DNA from: Betaproteobacteria bacterium
Lineage (GTDB): Bacteria; Pseudomonadota; Gammaproteobacteria; Burkholderiales; Ga0077523
Assembly (NCBI GenBank): GCA_016713305.1
Contig: JADJPK010000009.1
Coordinates: forward strand, 62,001-126,000
DNA length: 64,000 nucleotides
Direction of reading: 5' to 3'
Shown here: in pieces, positions 28,734-38,605 of the stretch
Numbering within the stretch: position 1 is the stretch's first letter
Layout of the letters: every line of letters starts with the position of its first letter
Translations under genes and position numbers: made by a program
Notes under the pieces: generated by a model
The model's database searches: none
Seen by the model: the letters and a program-made list of their open reading frames with translations, nothing else
Told to the model about the DNA's origin: nothing

Positions 28734-28765
28734 GACGTCCGCGTGCCAGATTGACGATAACCGTG

Positions 28766-28793
28766 TTTACGGCATGCCTGGCGGGCGCCTTGA
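28766..28793 (-). promoter_or_regulatory. Sigma28 (FliA)-like promoter before fliD
   Basis: Minus strand TCAAGGCG (28793-28786), 12 bases, GCCGTAAA (28773-28766), 33 bases before the fliD ATG. The -10 octamer is identical to the one before fliC; the spacer is one base longer than the usual 11. Confidence 0.5.
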
Positions 28794-28804
28794 GCCGGTC
28801 CGCG

Positions 28805-29185
28805 TCAGACTTTCTGGTTGAAGAGCATCCCTTCCAGCTTGTCCATGTTCTTGGCAAGCGCCACCAGTTCTTCCGAGGGAATCTGGCGAATCACCTCGTT
28901 CGTCGTGGAGTCGACCACCTTGATGATCGTCTTCCCGATATCCTTGTCGATGGAGAACTGCAGCTTGGCGCCAGCGGCCGAAGCCACGTCCTGCGCATCC
29001 TGCACGGTCCTCGCGAGATCCGCGGCCTCGACGGCTTCCGCAGATTCCTGCGCGCGCGGCTTGTTGGGCGTCACGGGCTTCGCAGCCTGTGCCGCAGGTG
29101 TGGCCGCAGCCGGGTTCGCTGCGCTGGAGCCCGCTTCGCCCACTCGGGGCTTGAGAGCCGACAACATCGTCGCCTGAACAACCAT
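28805..29185 (-). CDS. flaG: FlaG family protein
   Basis: Small flagellar protein of 126 residues with an Ala/Pro-rich N-terminus and the FlaG core LQFSIDKDIGKTIIKVVDSTTNEVIRQIPSEELV. FlaG influences filament length in several bacteria. I prefer ATG 29185 to the in-frame TTG 15 bases upstream. Located between fliC and fliD. Confidence 0.9.
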   Translation of the reverse strand: MVVQATMLSALKPRVGEAGSSAANPAAATPAAQAAKPVTPNKPRAQESAEAVEAADLARTVQDAQDVASAAGAKLQFSIDKDIGKTIIKVVDSTTNEVIRQIPSEELVALAKNMDKLEGMLFNQKV

Positions 29186-29215
29186 GATCTGAATCCTCAA
29201 GACATTGCAGCGTTC

Positions 29216-29239
29216 GGCCGGCGGCGATTACCGCCGGCC
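29216..29239 (-). terminator. Hairpin after fliC
   Basis: Perfect nine-base GC-rich inverted repeat (GGCCGGCGG and complement) with a six-base loop, 12 bases after the fliC stop. No T-run follows, so it may terminate weakly or protect the 3' end of the abundant fliC message. Confidence 0.6.
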
Positions 29240-29251
29240 TTCATGGAACGC

Positions 29252-30694
29252 TTACTGCAGCAGCGACAGCACGTTCTGCGGGATCGCGTTCGCCTGCGCC
29301 AGGACGGCGGTGCCGGCCTGTTGCAGGATCTGCGAGCGCGTCAGCGCTGCGGTTTCGGCCGCGAAGTCCGCATCACGGATGCGCGAGCGGGACGCCGTCA
29401 GGTTCTCGGACGTCGTCTGCAGGTTCGCCACGGTGTTCTCGAAGCGGGACTGCAGAGCGCCGAACCGGGCACGTTGACCGTTCACCGCAGCGAGTGCTGC
29501 ATCCACGATCGCCAGAGCGCTGTTGGCACCGGCCACGTTGGAGACGTCGATCGTCGAAACGGATTGCAGCGTTGCCGAACCGTCGGCCACGTTGGTGCCG
29601 CCGCTGTTCGCGATGGCGAAACCGCGATCGGAGGCGAACTCGAGGTAGCCCACGACCTGCAGACCGGCGCCGGCCGCAGCCGCCACACCCGTCTCGTAGT
29701 TGTCGTTCGTCGCGTCGTAGTTGCCCAATGTGATCCCGCCGCCCGAAGACGCGCCGTTGTCCACGCGGATGTTCTCGCCGGAGGCGTTCTCCAGGATGAT
29801 GCCGTCCTGGGTGTCGTTGAGCTTGGCAGTGACGCCCGTCTTCGACGCGGCGTCGTTGATGGACGAAACCGCGCTCGCCAGGCCTTCTGCCGTGTCCACC
29901 GCGCCGACGGAGAACGTCACGTTCACGGCCGTTGTGTTGTTGGACGTGAAGGACAGCGTGTAGCTCTCATCGGCGGTGTCGAACGCCAGTTGCGACTTGG
30001 TGCGGCCCGTCGCCGTCACGCCCGTGACGTCGGACTGGGAATTGACCTTGTTGGCCAGTGTGCGAGCCGTATCGGTCGCCACGGCGCTGATGGTCGCCGA
30101 CTCCAGACCCTGGATGTCGAAGTCCTCGGCGGTGAACGCGGCGGTGTCGCTCGCCGTGATGATCGCGCTCTTGTAGTTGTTGTTGCCGTAGACCGTGGTG
30201 CGGAAATCGCCGGTCTGCGCCGTGATGATCTGGTTGGCGTTCGCGCCGACCTGGAATGCCGCGGAACCGAACGAGCCGTCGAGCAGCTTCAGTCCGTTGA
30301 ATTCCGTGTTGTTCGCAATCCGGTCCAGTTCCGCGACCAGCTGGCCCACTTCCGCCTGCAGCGCCTTGCGGTCACCGGCAGAATTCGATGCGTTGGCCGA
30401 CTGGACGGACAGTTCGCGAATACGCTGGAGAATGTCGCCGGACGACTGGAGCGCGCCTTCTGCAGTCTGCGACAGCGAGATACCGTCATTGGCGTTGCGG
30501 CGAGCCTGTTCGAGGCCGCGGATCTGCGAAGTGAAACGCTCGGAAATCGCGAGGCCGGCAGCGTCGTCCTTGGCGGAGTTGATACGCAGCCCCGACGACA
30601 GCCGCTGCAGGGCGGTTGCGAGCGATCCTTGCGAGGTGCTGAGGTTACGCTGCGCGTTGAGCGAAGCGACGTTGGTGCCGATTACTTGAGACAT
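29252..30694 (-). CDS. fliC: Flagellin
   Basis: Filament subunit of 480 residues. The N-terminal D0/D1 region (MSQVIGTNVASLNAQRNL, LSSGLRINSAKDDAAGLAIS) and the C-terminal D1/D0 region (FENTVANLQTTSENLTASRSRIRDADFA, AQANAIPQNVLSLLQ) are strongly conserved; the middle, exposed D2/D3 region is Ser/Thr/Ala/Asn-rich and variable. Exported through the flagellar type III apparatus, so no signal peptide. Preceded by a near-consensus sigma28 promoter. First gene of the fliC-flaG-fliD-fliS-fliT series. Confidence 0.97.
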   Translation of the reverse strand: MSQVIGTNVASLNAQRNLSTSQGSLATALQRLSSGLRINSAKDDAAGLAISERFTSQIRGLEQARRNANDGISLSQTAEGALQSSGDILQRIRELSVQSANASNSAGDRKALQAEVGQLVAELDRIANNTEFNGLKLLDGSFGSAAFQVGANANQIITAQTGDFRTTVYGNNNYKSAIITASDTAAFTAEDFDIQGLESATISAVATDTARTLANKVNSQSDVTGVTATGRTKSQLAFDTADESYTLSFTSNNTTAVNVTFSVGAVDTAEGLASAVSSINDAASKTGVTAKLNDTQDGIILENASGENIRVDNGASSGGGITLGNYDATNDNYETGVAAAAGAGLQVVGYLEFASDRGFAIANSGGTNVADGSATLQSVSTIDVSNVAGANSALAIVDAALAAVNGQRARFGALQSRFENTVANLQTTSENLTASRSRIRDADFAAETAALTRSQILQQAGTAVLAQANAIPQNVLSLLQ

Positions 30695-30788
30695 GAATTC
30701 CTCTCGACGATAGTCAAAGTTGCGTGATTCCTAACCCGACTGTGGTTACCCTCGCCATCAAAGGCCTTCAAACCGCTGTCACAAAGGA

Positions 30789-30815
30789 TTTACGGCTGAC
30801 ACCTCAAAATCTTGA
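30789..30815 (-). promoter_or_regulatory. Sigma28 (FliA) promoter of fliC
   Basis: Minus strand TCAAGATT (30815-30808), 11-base spacer, GCCGTAAA (30796-30789). This closely matches the enteric consensus TAAAGTTT-N11-GCCGATAA, and lies about 95 bases before the fliC ATG. It sits in the 374-base gap (30695-31068), which otherwise holds only the inverted repeat at 30825. Confidence 0.75.
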
Positions 30816-30824
30816 GTACCGGGA

Positions 30825-30862
30825 GATTTGCGCCTTTCCAGTTTATGTGGTAGGCGCAAATC
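30825..30862. repeat. Inverted repeat upstream of the fliC promoter
   Basis: GATTTGCGCC and its exact complement GGCGCAAATC, ten bases each, separated by 18 bases, starting nine bases upstream of the fliC -35 box. It could be an operator for fliC or a terminator stem for the serine hydrolase gene; no T-run is seen. Confidence 0.5.
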
Positions 30863-31068
30863 CCGCGTCCGAAGCCGAATCCCGGGCATGTCTCGCCTTA
30901 ACGGCCGGACCCTCGAAGTCTTCAGCCGTTCGCCGGGATTTCTTCCGCGAACAAGGGTCGACCCCCCTTCCCGGTCAACTTCGCCCCTGCCGGGACCGGC
31001 CGACCGGGATGTCCCGCCCCTTGGATTCGCCCTCTTCCACAGGATTCGGCGCGCCCGTGCCCTGCCGG

Positions 31069-32487
31069 TTACGGGACGCAGCCGCCCGCATCCGGTAGTC
31101 CGGTCTCGCGCCGGAGATTCCCCATGTCGCCCTGGAGGATCAGACGCCCGTCGAGGTCCCGCACAATGGCGCTGGTCGCGACGGTTTCGTCCGTGCGCCG
31201 GAAGTGGCTCGGGGTGACGGGCCAGAGGTCGCCTTCGGCCCCCGAGGCGGAGACCGTGACCAGATGATCGCCTCGCACCCGGACGGTCAGTGACTCCTCG
31301 TCGCCGCTGTCCTGCCACGTAAACCTGCGCGTGACCGTCCGATAGCATCCGGCCATCGCGCCCAGTTCGGATGACTCCAACGCCATCACGGGGGGCGGTT
31401 CCGGCCGGGAGAACCCTCCTTCCAGCGCGGTCTCGACCGCATCCTGCATTTCGCGCAGGGCCCGGGGCTTGAAGGCGTTGATGACGAGAAAGTAACCGAC
31501 GCCCGCCTCTCGCCGATAGCCGAGGCGGGACAGATACCCGTCCGCGTCTCCGCCATGTCCCATCCAGACGAATCCGTCATGGACGTATTGGTACACCCCC
31601 TTCGCGTAGCCATAGCGCAGCCCCGATCGGGCCGCCAGCGTGGTGTCGGGCGTTTCCAGCCGGCTCATCTCCGCCGAAGACAGCACCGCCGCCCGGGACG
31701 GCTCGAGGAGCCACTGTAGAAATCGCGCCATGTCCCGGCCGTCTGCATTGAGACCGCCGAATGCGCGATACAACACGTGCCAGTAAGGCAGGGGTTTCAC
31801 TCCGTCGGAGTCGTAGCCCTGCGCCAGGCGCGCCGCCGCGCTGCTGTCCAGCCGGAATCCGGCAGAACTCATGCCCAGAGGGCGCAGGATCCGGGATGCA
31901 ACGAAGGACTCGTACTCTTCGCCGCTCAGGCGTTCGATGACGAGCGCCGCCATCCCCGCGCCCACGTTGGAGTAGGACGAGTACCTTCCCGGCGGCCAGC
32001 GCAACAGACGGGACGATGGATCGAGACGAAAGGCTTCATCGAGGGAGAGCGGCTTCGGGTCGGTCGAATCGAATTCGATGCGGCTCAGGTCCGACAGCCC
32101 GGCGGTATGCTCCAGCAAATGCCCCACCCGCACCGGATCGCTCTTCTCCCACGGATTGACGAACGGCGCCTCCGGAATGATCGTCCGCAAGGGGCTGTCG
32201 AGACCTTGGTCGACGTTCCGGAGCGCGATCAGGGTCGCGATTCCCGTAAAGACCTTGGTGACCGATCCGATGCGCCACAGGGTGTCGCCGTCGACGGCCC
32301 TTCCAATCTGCCTGTCTGCGGTTCCACCGCCCCCCACGTAGACAGGCTGTCCATCCTTGACGACCGCCAGGCCGAACCCGGCCACCGCATGACGCGCACG
32401 CAGCGATTCGAGAGTGCTCAGGAGGCCGGGGAGATCCAATGCGAGCGAGGGACCGGCAGGAACCAGGGCGGCGATGAAGCATGCCAT
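31069..32487 (-). CDS. Serine hydrolase, beta-lactamase/class C penicillin-binding family
   Basis: 472-residue predicted exported hydrolase. A short signal peptide (MACFIAALVPAGPSLALD) precedes a serine-hydrolase domain with SVTK (nucleophile and general base), YSN in YSSYSNVGAG and HGG in WMGHGGDADG in place of KTG. A C-terminal domain of about 110 residues follows. Family members include D-aminopeptidases, esterases and penicillin-binding proteins; the substrate is unknown. As assembled, the frame reads straight on from korB, but that is caused by a one-base slip in korB; ATG 32487 is the likely true start, 58 bases after the korB stop. Confidence 0.8.
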   Translation of the reverse strand: MACFIAALVPAGPSLALDLPGLLSTLESLRARHAVAGFGLAVVKDGQPVYVGGGGTADRQIGRAVDGDTLWRIGSVTKVFTGIATLIALRNVDQGLDSPLRTIIPEAPFVNPWEKSDPVRVGHLLEHTAGLSDLSRIEFDSTDPKPLSLDEAFRLDPSSRLLRWPPGRYSSYSNVGAGMAALVIERLSGEEYESFVASRILRPLGMSSAGFRLDSSAAARLAQGYDSDGVKPLPYWHVLYRAFGGLNADGRDMARFLQWLLEPSRAAVLSSAEMSRLETPDTTLAARSGLRYGYAKGVYQYVHDGFVWMGHGGDADGYLSRLGYRREAGVGYFLVINAFKPRALREMQDAVETALEGGFSRPEPPPVMALESSELGAMAGCYRTVTRRFTWQDSGDEESLTVRVRGDHLVTVSASGAEGDLWPVTPSHFRRTDETVATSAIVRDLDGRLILQGDMGNLRRETGLPDAGGCVP

Positions 32488-32545
32488 GCCGACGATCGCA
32501 CCGGCTCCGCTCCGGTACAGGAGGCCGAACCGGATGCCGGGGCCG

Positions 32546-33600
32546 TCAGCGGAGCGAGGCGTTGATCTTCTCCAGCACGGCGCTGCCGGGACACAGTTCC
32601 TTCGCCCCAGCGTGTTGAGCGGAGCCTCCACGGTCTTGAGATGCCGGTGGAGATCTTCCGCCCGTGGATCGGCATACAGCAGTCCGGTCACGACCTCGCC
32701 TTTCGCCTGGTGCTCCTGGATGTAATTGAGCGCGGCCACCTTGTCGGTCGGATCGTGATCCTCGTCGATCTTGCGCAGACGCAGCACCGTTCCGTCGTGC
32801 TGGGTGATCTCGACCACCTCCCCTTCCTCGTAGTCGGCCGTGATGGGAGAGCGGCCTTCGATGAAGTCGATGCGGTTCACGGCATCGTTGTGCTCGCGCA
32901 CGTAGTCGTAGCTCTTGGTGCTGCCTGCGTGATTGTTGAAGGCGACGCAGGGGCTGATCACGTCGATGAAGGCCGCGCCCTGGTGGTGGATTGCCGCCTT
33001 GATGAGCGGAACGAGTTGCCGCTTGTCGCCCGAGAATCCGCGTGCCACGAAAGTCGCACCCATGATGAGTGCCAGCGACGCCGTGTCGATCGGCGAATCC
33101 ATGTTGACCACACCCCGCTTGGAGCGCGAACCCTCGTCCGCAGTCGCCGAGAACTGCCCCTTGGTCAACCCGTAGACGCCGTTGTTCTCGAGGACGTACA
33201 CCATGTTGACACCGCGGCGCATCACGTGCGCGAACTGGCCGAGGCCGATGGAGGCCGAATCTCCGTCACCGGAGACGCCCAGATACAGCAATTGCCGGTT
33301 CGCGAGATTGGCGCCGGTAAGCACCGAGGGCATGCGCCCGTGCACGGTGTTGAATCCGTGCGAGTTGCCGAGGAAGTAGTCCGGCGTCTTCGACGAACAC
33401 CCGATGCCGGAGAGCTTGGCGACACGGTGCGGCTCGACGTTCATCTCCCAGCAGGCCTGGATGATCGCGGCCGATATCGAGTCATGACCGCACCCGGCGC
33501 AGAGCGTCGAAATCTTGCCTTCGTAATCCCGCCTCGTGTAGCCGACCCGGTTGGTCGGCAGCGTGGGGTGATGCAGCTTGGGCTTGGCGATGTAGGTCAT
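32546..33600 (-). CDS. korB: 2-oxoglutarate:acceptor oxidoreductase beta subunit, frameshifted near its end
   Basis: TPP-binding beta subunit of a 2-oxoacid:ferredoxin-type oxidoreductase. It shows CAGCGHDS near residue 34, KLSGIGCSSKTP, HGRMPSVLTGAN and the TPP/Mg motif GDGDSASIGLGQ followed by ENNGVYGLTKGQ. The four-C run (plus strand) at 32605-32608 lacks one base; restoring it gives TLGAKELCPGSAVLEKINASLR and a TGA at 32548-32546, about 351 residues. ATG 33600 follows korA after one base. Without the correction the frame falsely continues into the serine hydrolase. Confidence 0.88.
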
Positions 33601-33601
33601 G

Positions 33602-35441
33602 TCAGGCCACCTTGTCCTTGCGCAGCGGTTCGATGTTCAGCACGCGGATCCGGCTTTCGATTTCGTCGATGATGAACCGTGCGGTGATGGGCGTGCCGTC
33701 GTAGTGCAAGACGGGCATGACACGGGCAGGATCGAGATTGAGTTCGTTCACGAGCATGGTGCGCAACTGCGCGTCACGGTTCTGCTCGACCACGAAGACG
33801 AGATCGTGCTCCAGCACGAACTCGCTCACGGCATCGCTGAACGGAAATGCCCGGATGCGCATGGTGTCGACGTGGGTGCCCTCTTCCTCGAGCGTCACTG
33901 CCGCCTCCGCCATCGCCGGACTCGTCGATCCGTAGAAGATCACCCCGAATCGGGTTTTCTGCTTGCATCGGGTGATGACGGGCTGCGGCACCAGCCCCTT
34001 CGCCGTTTCCAGCTTCTGCAGCAGGCGCTGGACGTTGTAGGTGTAGTCGTCGCCCTTCTCCGAGTAGGCAGCGTAGGGATTGCGCGTGGTGTTCCGGGTG
34101 AAATAACCGCCCTTGGTGGGATGCGTGCCCGGATAGGTGCGATAGGGAACGCCGTCGCCGTCGACGTCGAGATAGCGCCCGAAGGTCACACCCGCGTCGA
34201 GCATCTCGCGGGTCATCACCTTGCCGCGGTCGTACTCCCGCGAGTCGTCCCAGCGGAAAGGCTCGCACAAGCGCTGGTTCATCCCGATGTCCAAGTCCGT
34301 CATCACGAAGACAGGGGTCTGAAGCCGGTCGGCCAGGTCCAGCGCCGCAGCGGAGTGCTCGAAACACTCGTACGGATCCTCGGGAAAGAGCAGCACGTGC
34401 TTGGTGTCGCCATGGGAGGCGTAGGCACATGCCAGGATGTCCGCCTGCTGCGTGCGTGTCGGCATGCCGGTGGACGGTCCGCCTCTTTGCACGTTGATGA
34501 GAGTCACCGGAATCTCGGCGAAATACGCGAGGCCGATGAACTCGGTCATGAGCGAGATGCCCGGACCGGAGGTCGCAGTGAACGATCTCGCCCCGTTCCA
34601 GCCCGCGCCGACGCACATGCCGATGGACGCGAGCTCGTCTTCGGCCTGCACGATGGCGTAGCGGTTCTCTCCGGTTTCCGGATCGACGCGCAACTTGGCG
34701 CAATAGCGCTGAAAGGCCTCGGCCAGCGAGGACGAGGGCGTGATCGGATACCAGGCGCACACCGTGGCACCGCCGTACACGCAGCCGAGCGCGGCCGCGC
34801 TGTTGCCGTCGATGAAGATCTTGTTGCCGACGTTGTCCGCCCGCCGGACCCGGAGGCCAATGGGATGCTGGAGATGCTTCCGGGCGTACTCGCGTCCCAT
34901 GGCGAGGGCGTTGAGGTTGGGCTGCAGCAGCTTCTCCTTGCCCTTGTACTGCTCACCGATGAGGGAGGCGATGGCTTCCGGGTCCATGTCCAGCAGAACC
35001 GACAGCGCGCCGATGTAGATGATGTTCTTGAAGAGCTGCCGCTGCCGCGGATCGCTGTAGGCCGCATTGCACAGCTCGGTGAGCGGCATGCCGATCACGT
35101 TCACGTCGTCGCGGAATTTCGACGGGGGCAGAGGCTTGGAACTGTCGTAGAACAGATAGCCGCCCGGCTCGATCTCCTTGATGTCGGCGTCCCAGGTCTG
35201 TGGATTCATGGCCACCATGAGATCCACGCCACCACGCCGTCCGAGCCAACCCTTCTCGTTCACCCGGACCTCGTACCACGTGGGCAGACCCTGGATGTTG
35301 GAAGGAAAGATGTTGCGGGCTGACCGGCACGCCCATCCGCAGGATGGATTTGGCGAACAGCTCGTTGGCCGACGCCGACCCCGAACCGTTGACGTTGGCG
35401 AACTTGACGACGAAATCGTTGGTCGCAGCGAGTGCTTTCAC
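33602..35441 (-). CDS. korA: 2-oxoglutarate:acceptor oxidoreductase alpha subunit, frameshifted
   Basis: Fused gamma-alpha subunit of about 612 residues. The gamma domain starts at GTG 35441 (ATNDFVVKFANVNGSGSASANELFAKSILRMG), the frame breaks at about 35317-35323, then continues FPSNIQGLPTWYEVRVNEKGW. The alpha part has ITPSSSLAEAF, TATSGPGISLMTEF and GGPSTGMPTRTQQADI, diagnostic of OFOR alpha subunits. GTG overlaps the korC stop (GTGA). With korB and korC it resembles the 2-oxoglutarate:NADP+ or ferredoxin oxidoreductases described in Azoarcus and Thauera; the 2-oxoglutarate specificity is inferred from that resemblance. Confidence 0.88.
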
Positions 35442-37336
35442 GCAGCGCTCCTCTCCGTGCTCCGGGTCTGGCATCCCGGTCCCGCATGTGTCATTTCCAG
35501 CAAGAACTTCTGCATGTCCCAGGCGCCCGTCGGGCAGCGCTCGGCGCACAGGCCGCAATGCAGGCAGACGTCCTCGTCCTTGACCATGATGCGTCCGGTC
35601 TTGAGTGCCGGCGATACGTAGAGGTCCTGTTCCGCATTGAGCGCCGGCGCGTTGAGACGCTGGCGCAGGTCGGCCTCTTCGCCATTGGCGGTAAAGGTGA
35701 TGCAGTCCATGGGACAGATGTCCGCGCAGGCGTCGCACTCGATGCATAGGTCACGTCCGAACACCGTCTGTACGTCGCAGTTCAGGCAGCGCTCGGCCTC
35801 CTTGTACGCCGTGGCCGCGTCGAATCCCAGTTCGACCTCCACCTTGATGCTGCGCAGGGCGCGCTCGGCGACCGCCCAGGGAACGCTGTGGCGCTTGTCC
35901 CCGGACACGTCGTTGTCGTAGCTCCACTCGTGGATGCCCATCTTCTGCGAGGTGAGCCGGGTGCGCGGATCGGGTCGCTGCCGGATGTCCTCGCCCAGAC
36001 AGAACTTGTGGATGGACACGGCGGCTTCGTGACCGTGGGCCACGGCCGTGATGATGTTCTTGGGACCGAAAGCGGCATCCCCGCCGAAAAAGACGTTGGG
36101 AATCGTCGACTGGTGCGTGGAAGCGTCCAGGACAGGCAGCCCCCAGCGGTCGAACTCCATGCCAAGATCGCGCTCGATCCAGGGAAAGGCGTTTTCCTGG
36201 CCGACCGCAATCAGCACCTCGTCACACTCGAAGCTCTGATCCGGTTCGCCGGTGGGCAGGAGCTGGCGCCGGCCCTTCTCGTCGTACACCGCGTGCACCT
36301 TCTCGAAGGTCATGCCGGTGAGACGTCCCGCGCTGTGCTCGAAGCTCTTGGGCACCAGGTAGTTGAGGATGGGAATGCCTTCGTGGATCGCGTCCTCCTT
36401 CTCCCAGGGAGACGCCTTCATCTCCTCGAATCCGGAACGGACGATCACCTTGACGTCCTCGCCCCCCAGACGGCGCGCCGACCGGCAGCAGTCCATGGCC
36501 GTGTTGCCGCCGCCCAGCACGATCACGCGCTTGCCGACCTTGTCCACATGGCCGAAGGACACGGAAGCGAGCCAATCGATGCCGATGTGGATATGGCCGG
36601 CAGCCTCCTTGCGTCCGGGAACGTCGAGATCGCGGCCCCGGGGCGCGCCCGTGCCGACGAAGACCGCGTCGTAGCCCTGCCCCAGGAGGGCGCGCAGCGA
36701 ATCGATGCGGCTGCCCCCGCGGAACGTCACACCCATGTCGAGGATGTAACCGGTTTCCTCGTCGATCACCTCTTCCGGCAACCGGAAACGCGGAACCTGG
36801 GTTCGCATGAAGCCGCCCGGCTTGGGATCGCCCTCGAACACGGTCACGTCGTACCCGAGCGGCGCGAGATCGCGGGCCACGGTCAGCGAGGCCGGCCCTC
36901 CCCCGACACAGGCGATCCGGCGGCCATTGCCGGTCGCGGGTGGACGGGGCATGCGGGATCGCACGTCGCCCTTGTGATCGGCCGCGACTCGCTTCAGGCG
37001 GCAGATCGCGACGGGTTCGGGCTTCTCGAGGTTGGCCTCCTCGACGCGGCCGCGGCGGCAGGCGGGCTCGCAGGGGCGGTCGCAGGTGCGGCCGAGGATG
37101 CCGGGGAAGACGTTGGACTGCCAGTTGACGAGGTACGCATCGGCATACCTGCCTGCTGCGATCAATCGAATGTATTCGGGAACCGGAGTGTGGGCCGGAC
37201 AGGCCCACTGACAATCCACCACCTTGTGGAAGTACTGGGGACTACGGATATCGGTTGGCTGCAACGCCTCCTCCGCGTGTCTTGATTTTTCCTTGTACGA
37301 CCGGTCTGTCTGGGGCCGCCGTCCGTGTACGGTCAC
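35438..37336 (-). CDS. korC: GltD-like FAD/NAD(P) oxidoreductase with ferredoxin domain, KorC type
   Basis: Flavoprotein of about 632 residues that probably moves electrons between the KorAB Fe-S centres and NAD(P). N-terminal 4Fe-4S domain of the GltD/dihydropyrimidine dehydrogenase type (Cys42, 46, 85, 89, 93), FAD motif CVGGGPASL, NAD(P) motif VLGGGNTAMD, then GGDAAFGPKNIITAVAHGHEAA. It ends in two 4Fe-4S motifs, CIECDACADICP and CLHCGLCAERCP. The start is uncertain: GTG 37336 is the last in-frame start before the conserved region. First gene of the kor operon and divergent from the aldo/keto reductase. Confidence 0.85.
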   Translation of the reverse strand: MTVHGRRPQTDRSYKEKSRHAEEALQPTDIRSPQYFHKVVDCQWACPAHTPVPEYIRLIAAGRYADAYLVNWQSNVFPGILGRTCDRPCEPACRRGRVEEANLEKPEPVAICRLKRVAADHKGDVRSRMPRPPATGNGRRIACVGGGPASLTVARDLAPLGYDVTVFEGDPKPGGFMRTQVPRFRLPEEVIDEETGYILDMGVTFRGGSRIDSLRALLGQGYDAVFVGTGAPRGRDLDVPGRKEAAGHIHIGIDWLASVSFGHVDKVGKRVIVLGGGNTAMDCCRSARRLGGEDVKVIVRSGFEEMKASPWEKEDAIHEGIPILNYLVPKSFEHSAGRLTGMTFEKVHAVYDEKGRRQLLPTGEPDQSFECDEVLIAVGQENAFPWIERDLGMEFDRWGLPVLDASTHQSTIPNVFFGGDAAFGPKNIITAVAHGHEAAVSIHKFCLGEDIRQRPDPRTRLTSQKMGIHEWSYDNDVSGDKRHSVPWAVAERALRSIKVEVELGFDAATAYKEAERCLNCDVQTVFGRDLCIECDACADICPMDCITFTANGEEADLRQRLNAPALNAEQDLYVSPALKTGRIMVKDEDVCLHCGLCAERCPTGAWDMQKFLLEMTHAGPGCQTRSTERSAA

Positions 37337-37543
37337 GCCCCGCTCCCGCTTGCCAACGCGTGGAGAGGTCGTCCGGCAGTGTAATGCCTCGTTACAGAAA
37401 CGGGAAGTTCGAACGGCCCGTTGACCGCAAGTGCTTGTCCATGGGCAAAGGCTTTGCCCTCGGGCACCGATCGCTGTACCTTCCGGGCCCAATCGGCCGC
37501 CAGAACGACCGCGGACGATCCTTCGACCATCGGGAGAGACGAG

Positions 37544-38605
37544 ATGTTGCAGAAGCGCGTGCTGGGCCGTTCCGGCCTGGAGGTGTCCCCCCTCGCACTG
37601 GGCGGCAATGTGTTCGGCTGGACGATCGACGAGGCGGCCTCCTTCGCGATGCTCGATGGCTTTGCGGCAGCCGGGGGCAACTTCATCGACACGGCGGACA
37701 TGTACTCCCGCTGGGTTCCCGGCCACGCGGGCGGCGAATCCGAAAACATCATCGGCCGCTGGATGAAAAGCCGCGGCAATCGGGACCGGATGGTCATCGC
37801 GACCAAGGTCGGCATGGAGATGGGCCCGGACGCCAAGGGACTGGCGCCCGATTACATTGCAAGGTCGGTGGAAGGCTCGCTCAAGCGGCTGCAGACGGAC
37901 TGCATCGACCTCTACCAGTCGCACATGGACGATGCCTCGATCCCCTGGAAGAGACGCTCGGCGCCTACGCCCGGCTGATCGAACAGGGCAAGGTCCGCGC
38001 GATCGGGGCCTCAAACCACGCGGCCGACAGGCTGGAAAGCGCGATCGAGGCGAGCGCGAGCCGCGGCCTTCCCTCTTACACCGTCCTGCAGCCGCTGTAC
38101 AACCTCATGGAACGCCAAGGCTACGAAGGCGCGCTGGCCGACGTGTGCAGCCGTCATGGCGTGGGCGTGATCCCCTATTTTTCCCTCGCGTCCGGATTCC
38201 TCACTGGGAAGTACCGGTCGCAGGCCGACCTGGGAAAGAGCCCGCGCGGGGCCTGGATCGCCAAGTACCTCGACGAACGCGGAATGCGGGTGCTGGCCGC
38301 GCTGGACCAGGTCGCCGAGGCCCGCAACACGCAACCAGGATCGGTCGCACTCGCGTGGCTTCTCACCCGCCCGAACATTTTCCGCGCCCATCGCGAGCGC
38401 CACCTCTGCAAACCAGTTGCAGTCGCTGCTCGACGGCGTGTCGCTCGCGTTGACGGCGGACGAGGCCGATCTTCTCACTCAGGCCTCGAGCCGTGTGATC
38501 GAACCCGGGACGGGAGCAAAGGCGCGGACCCGCCCGCCGATTGCGAAACGAACTCAATCGGCGGGACCTGCCTGCAAGCAAGAACGCCGGCCGATCGGCA
38601 AGTAA
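37544..38605 (+). CDS. Aldo/keto reductase, two compensating frameshifts
   Basis: NADPH-dependent oxidoreductase of the AKR fold, about 353 residues after correction. The N-part has LGRSGLEVSPLALGGNVFGW, FIDTADMYSRW and IATKVGMEMG; the centre has IRAIGASNHAA-type and LQPLYNLMER; the C-part SANQLQSLLDGVSLAL. The first break is at the C4 run 37942-37945 (one C short), the second at the T4 run 38378-38381 (one T too many). ATG 37544 follows GGGAGAG. The sequence resembles the YajO/Tas-like AKR group; the substrate is unknown. Confidence 0.82.

Noticed and set aside
31069..33600. An apparent 843-residue fusion of KorB with a serine hydrolase
   Set aside because: The junction is explained by one missing base in a C4 run at 32605-32608; the corrected frame gives a normal KorB end and stop, and the hydrolase has its own start and signal peptide.
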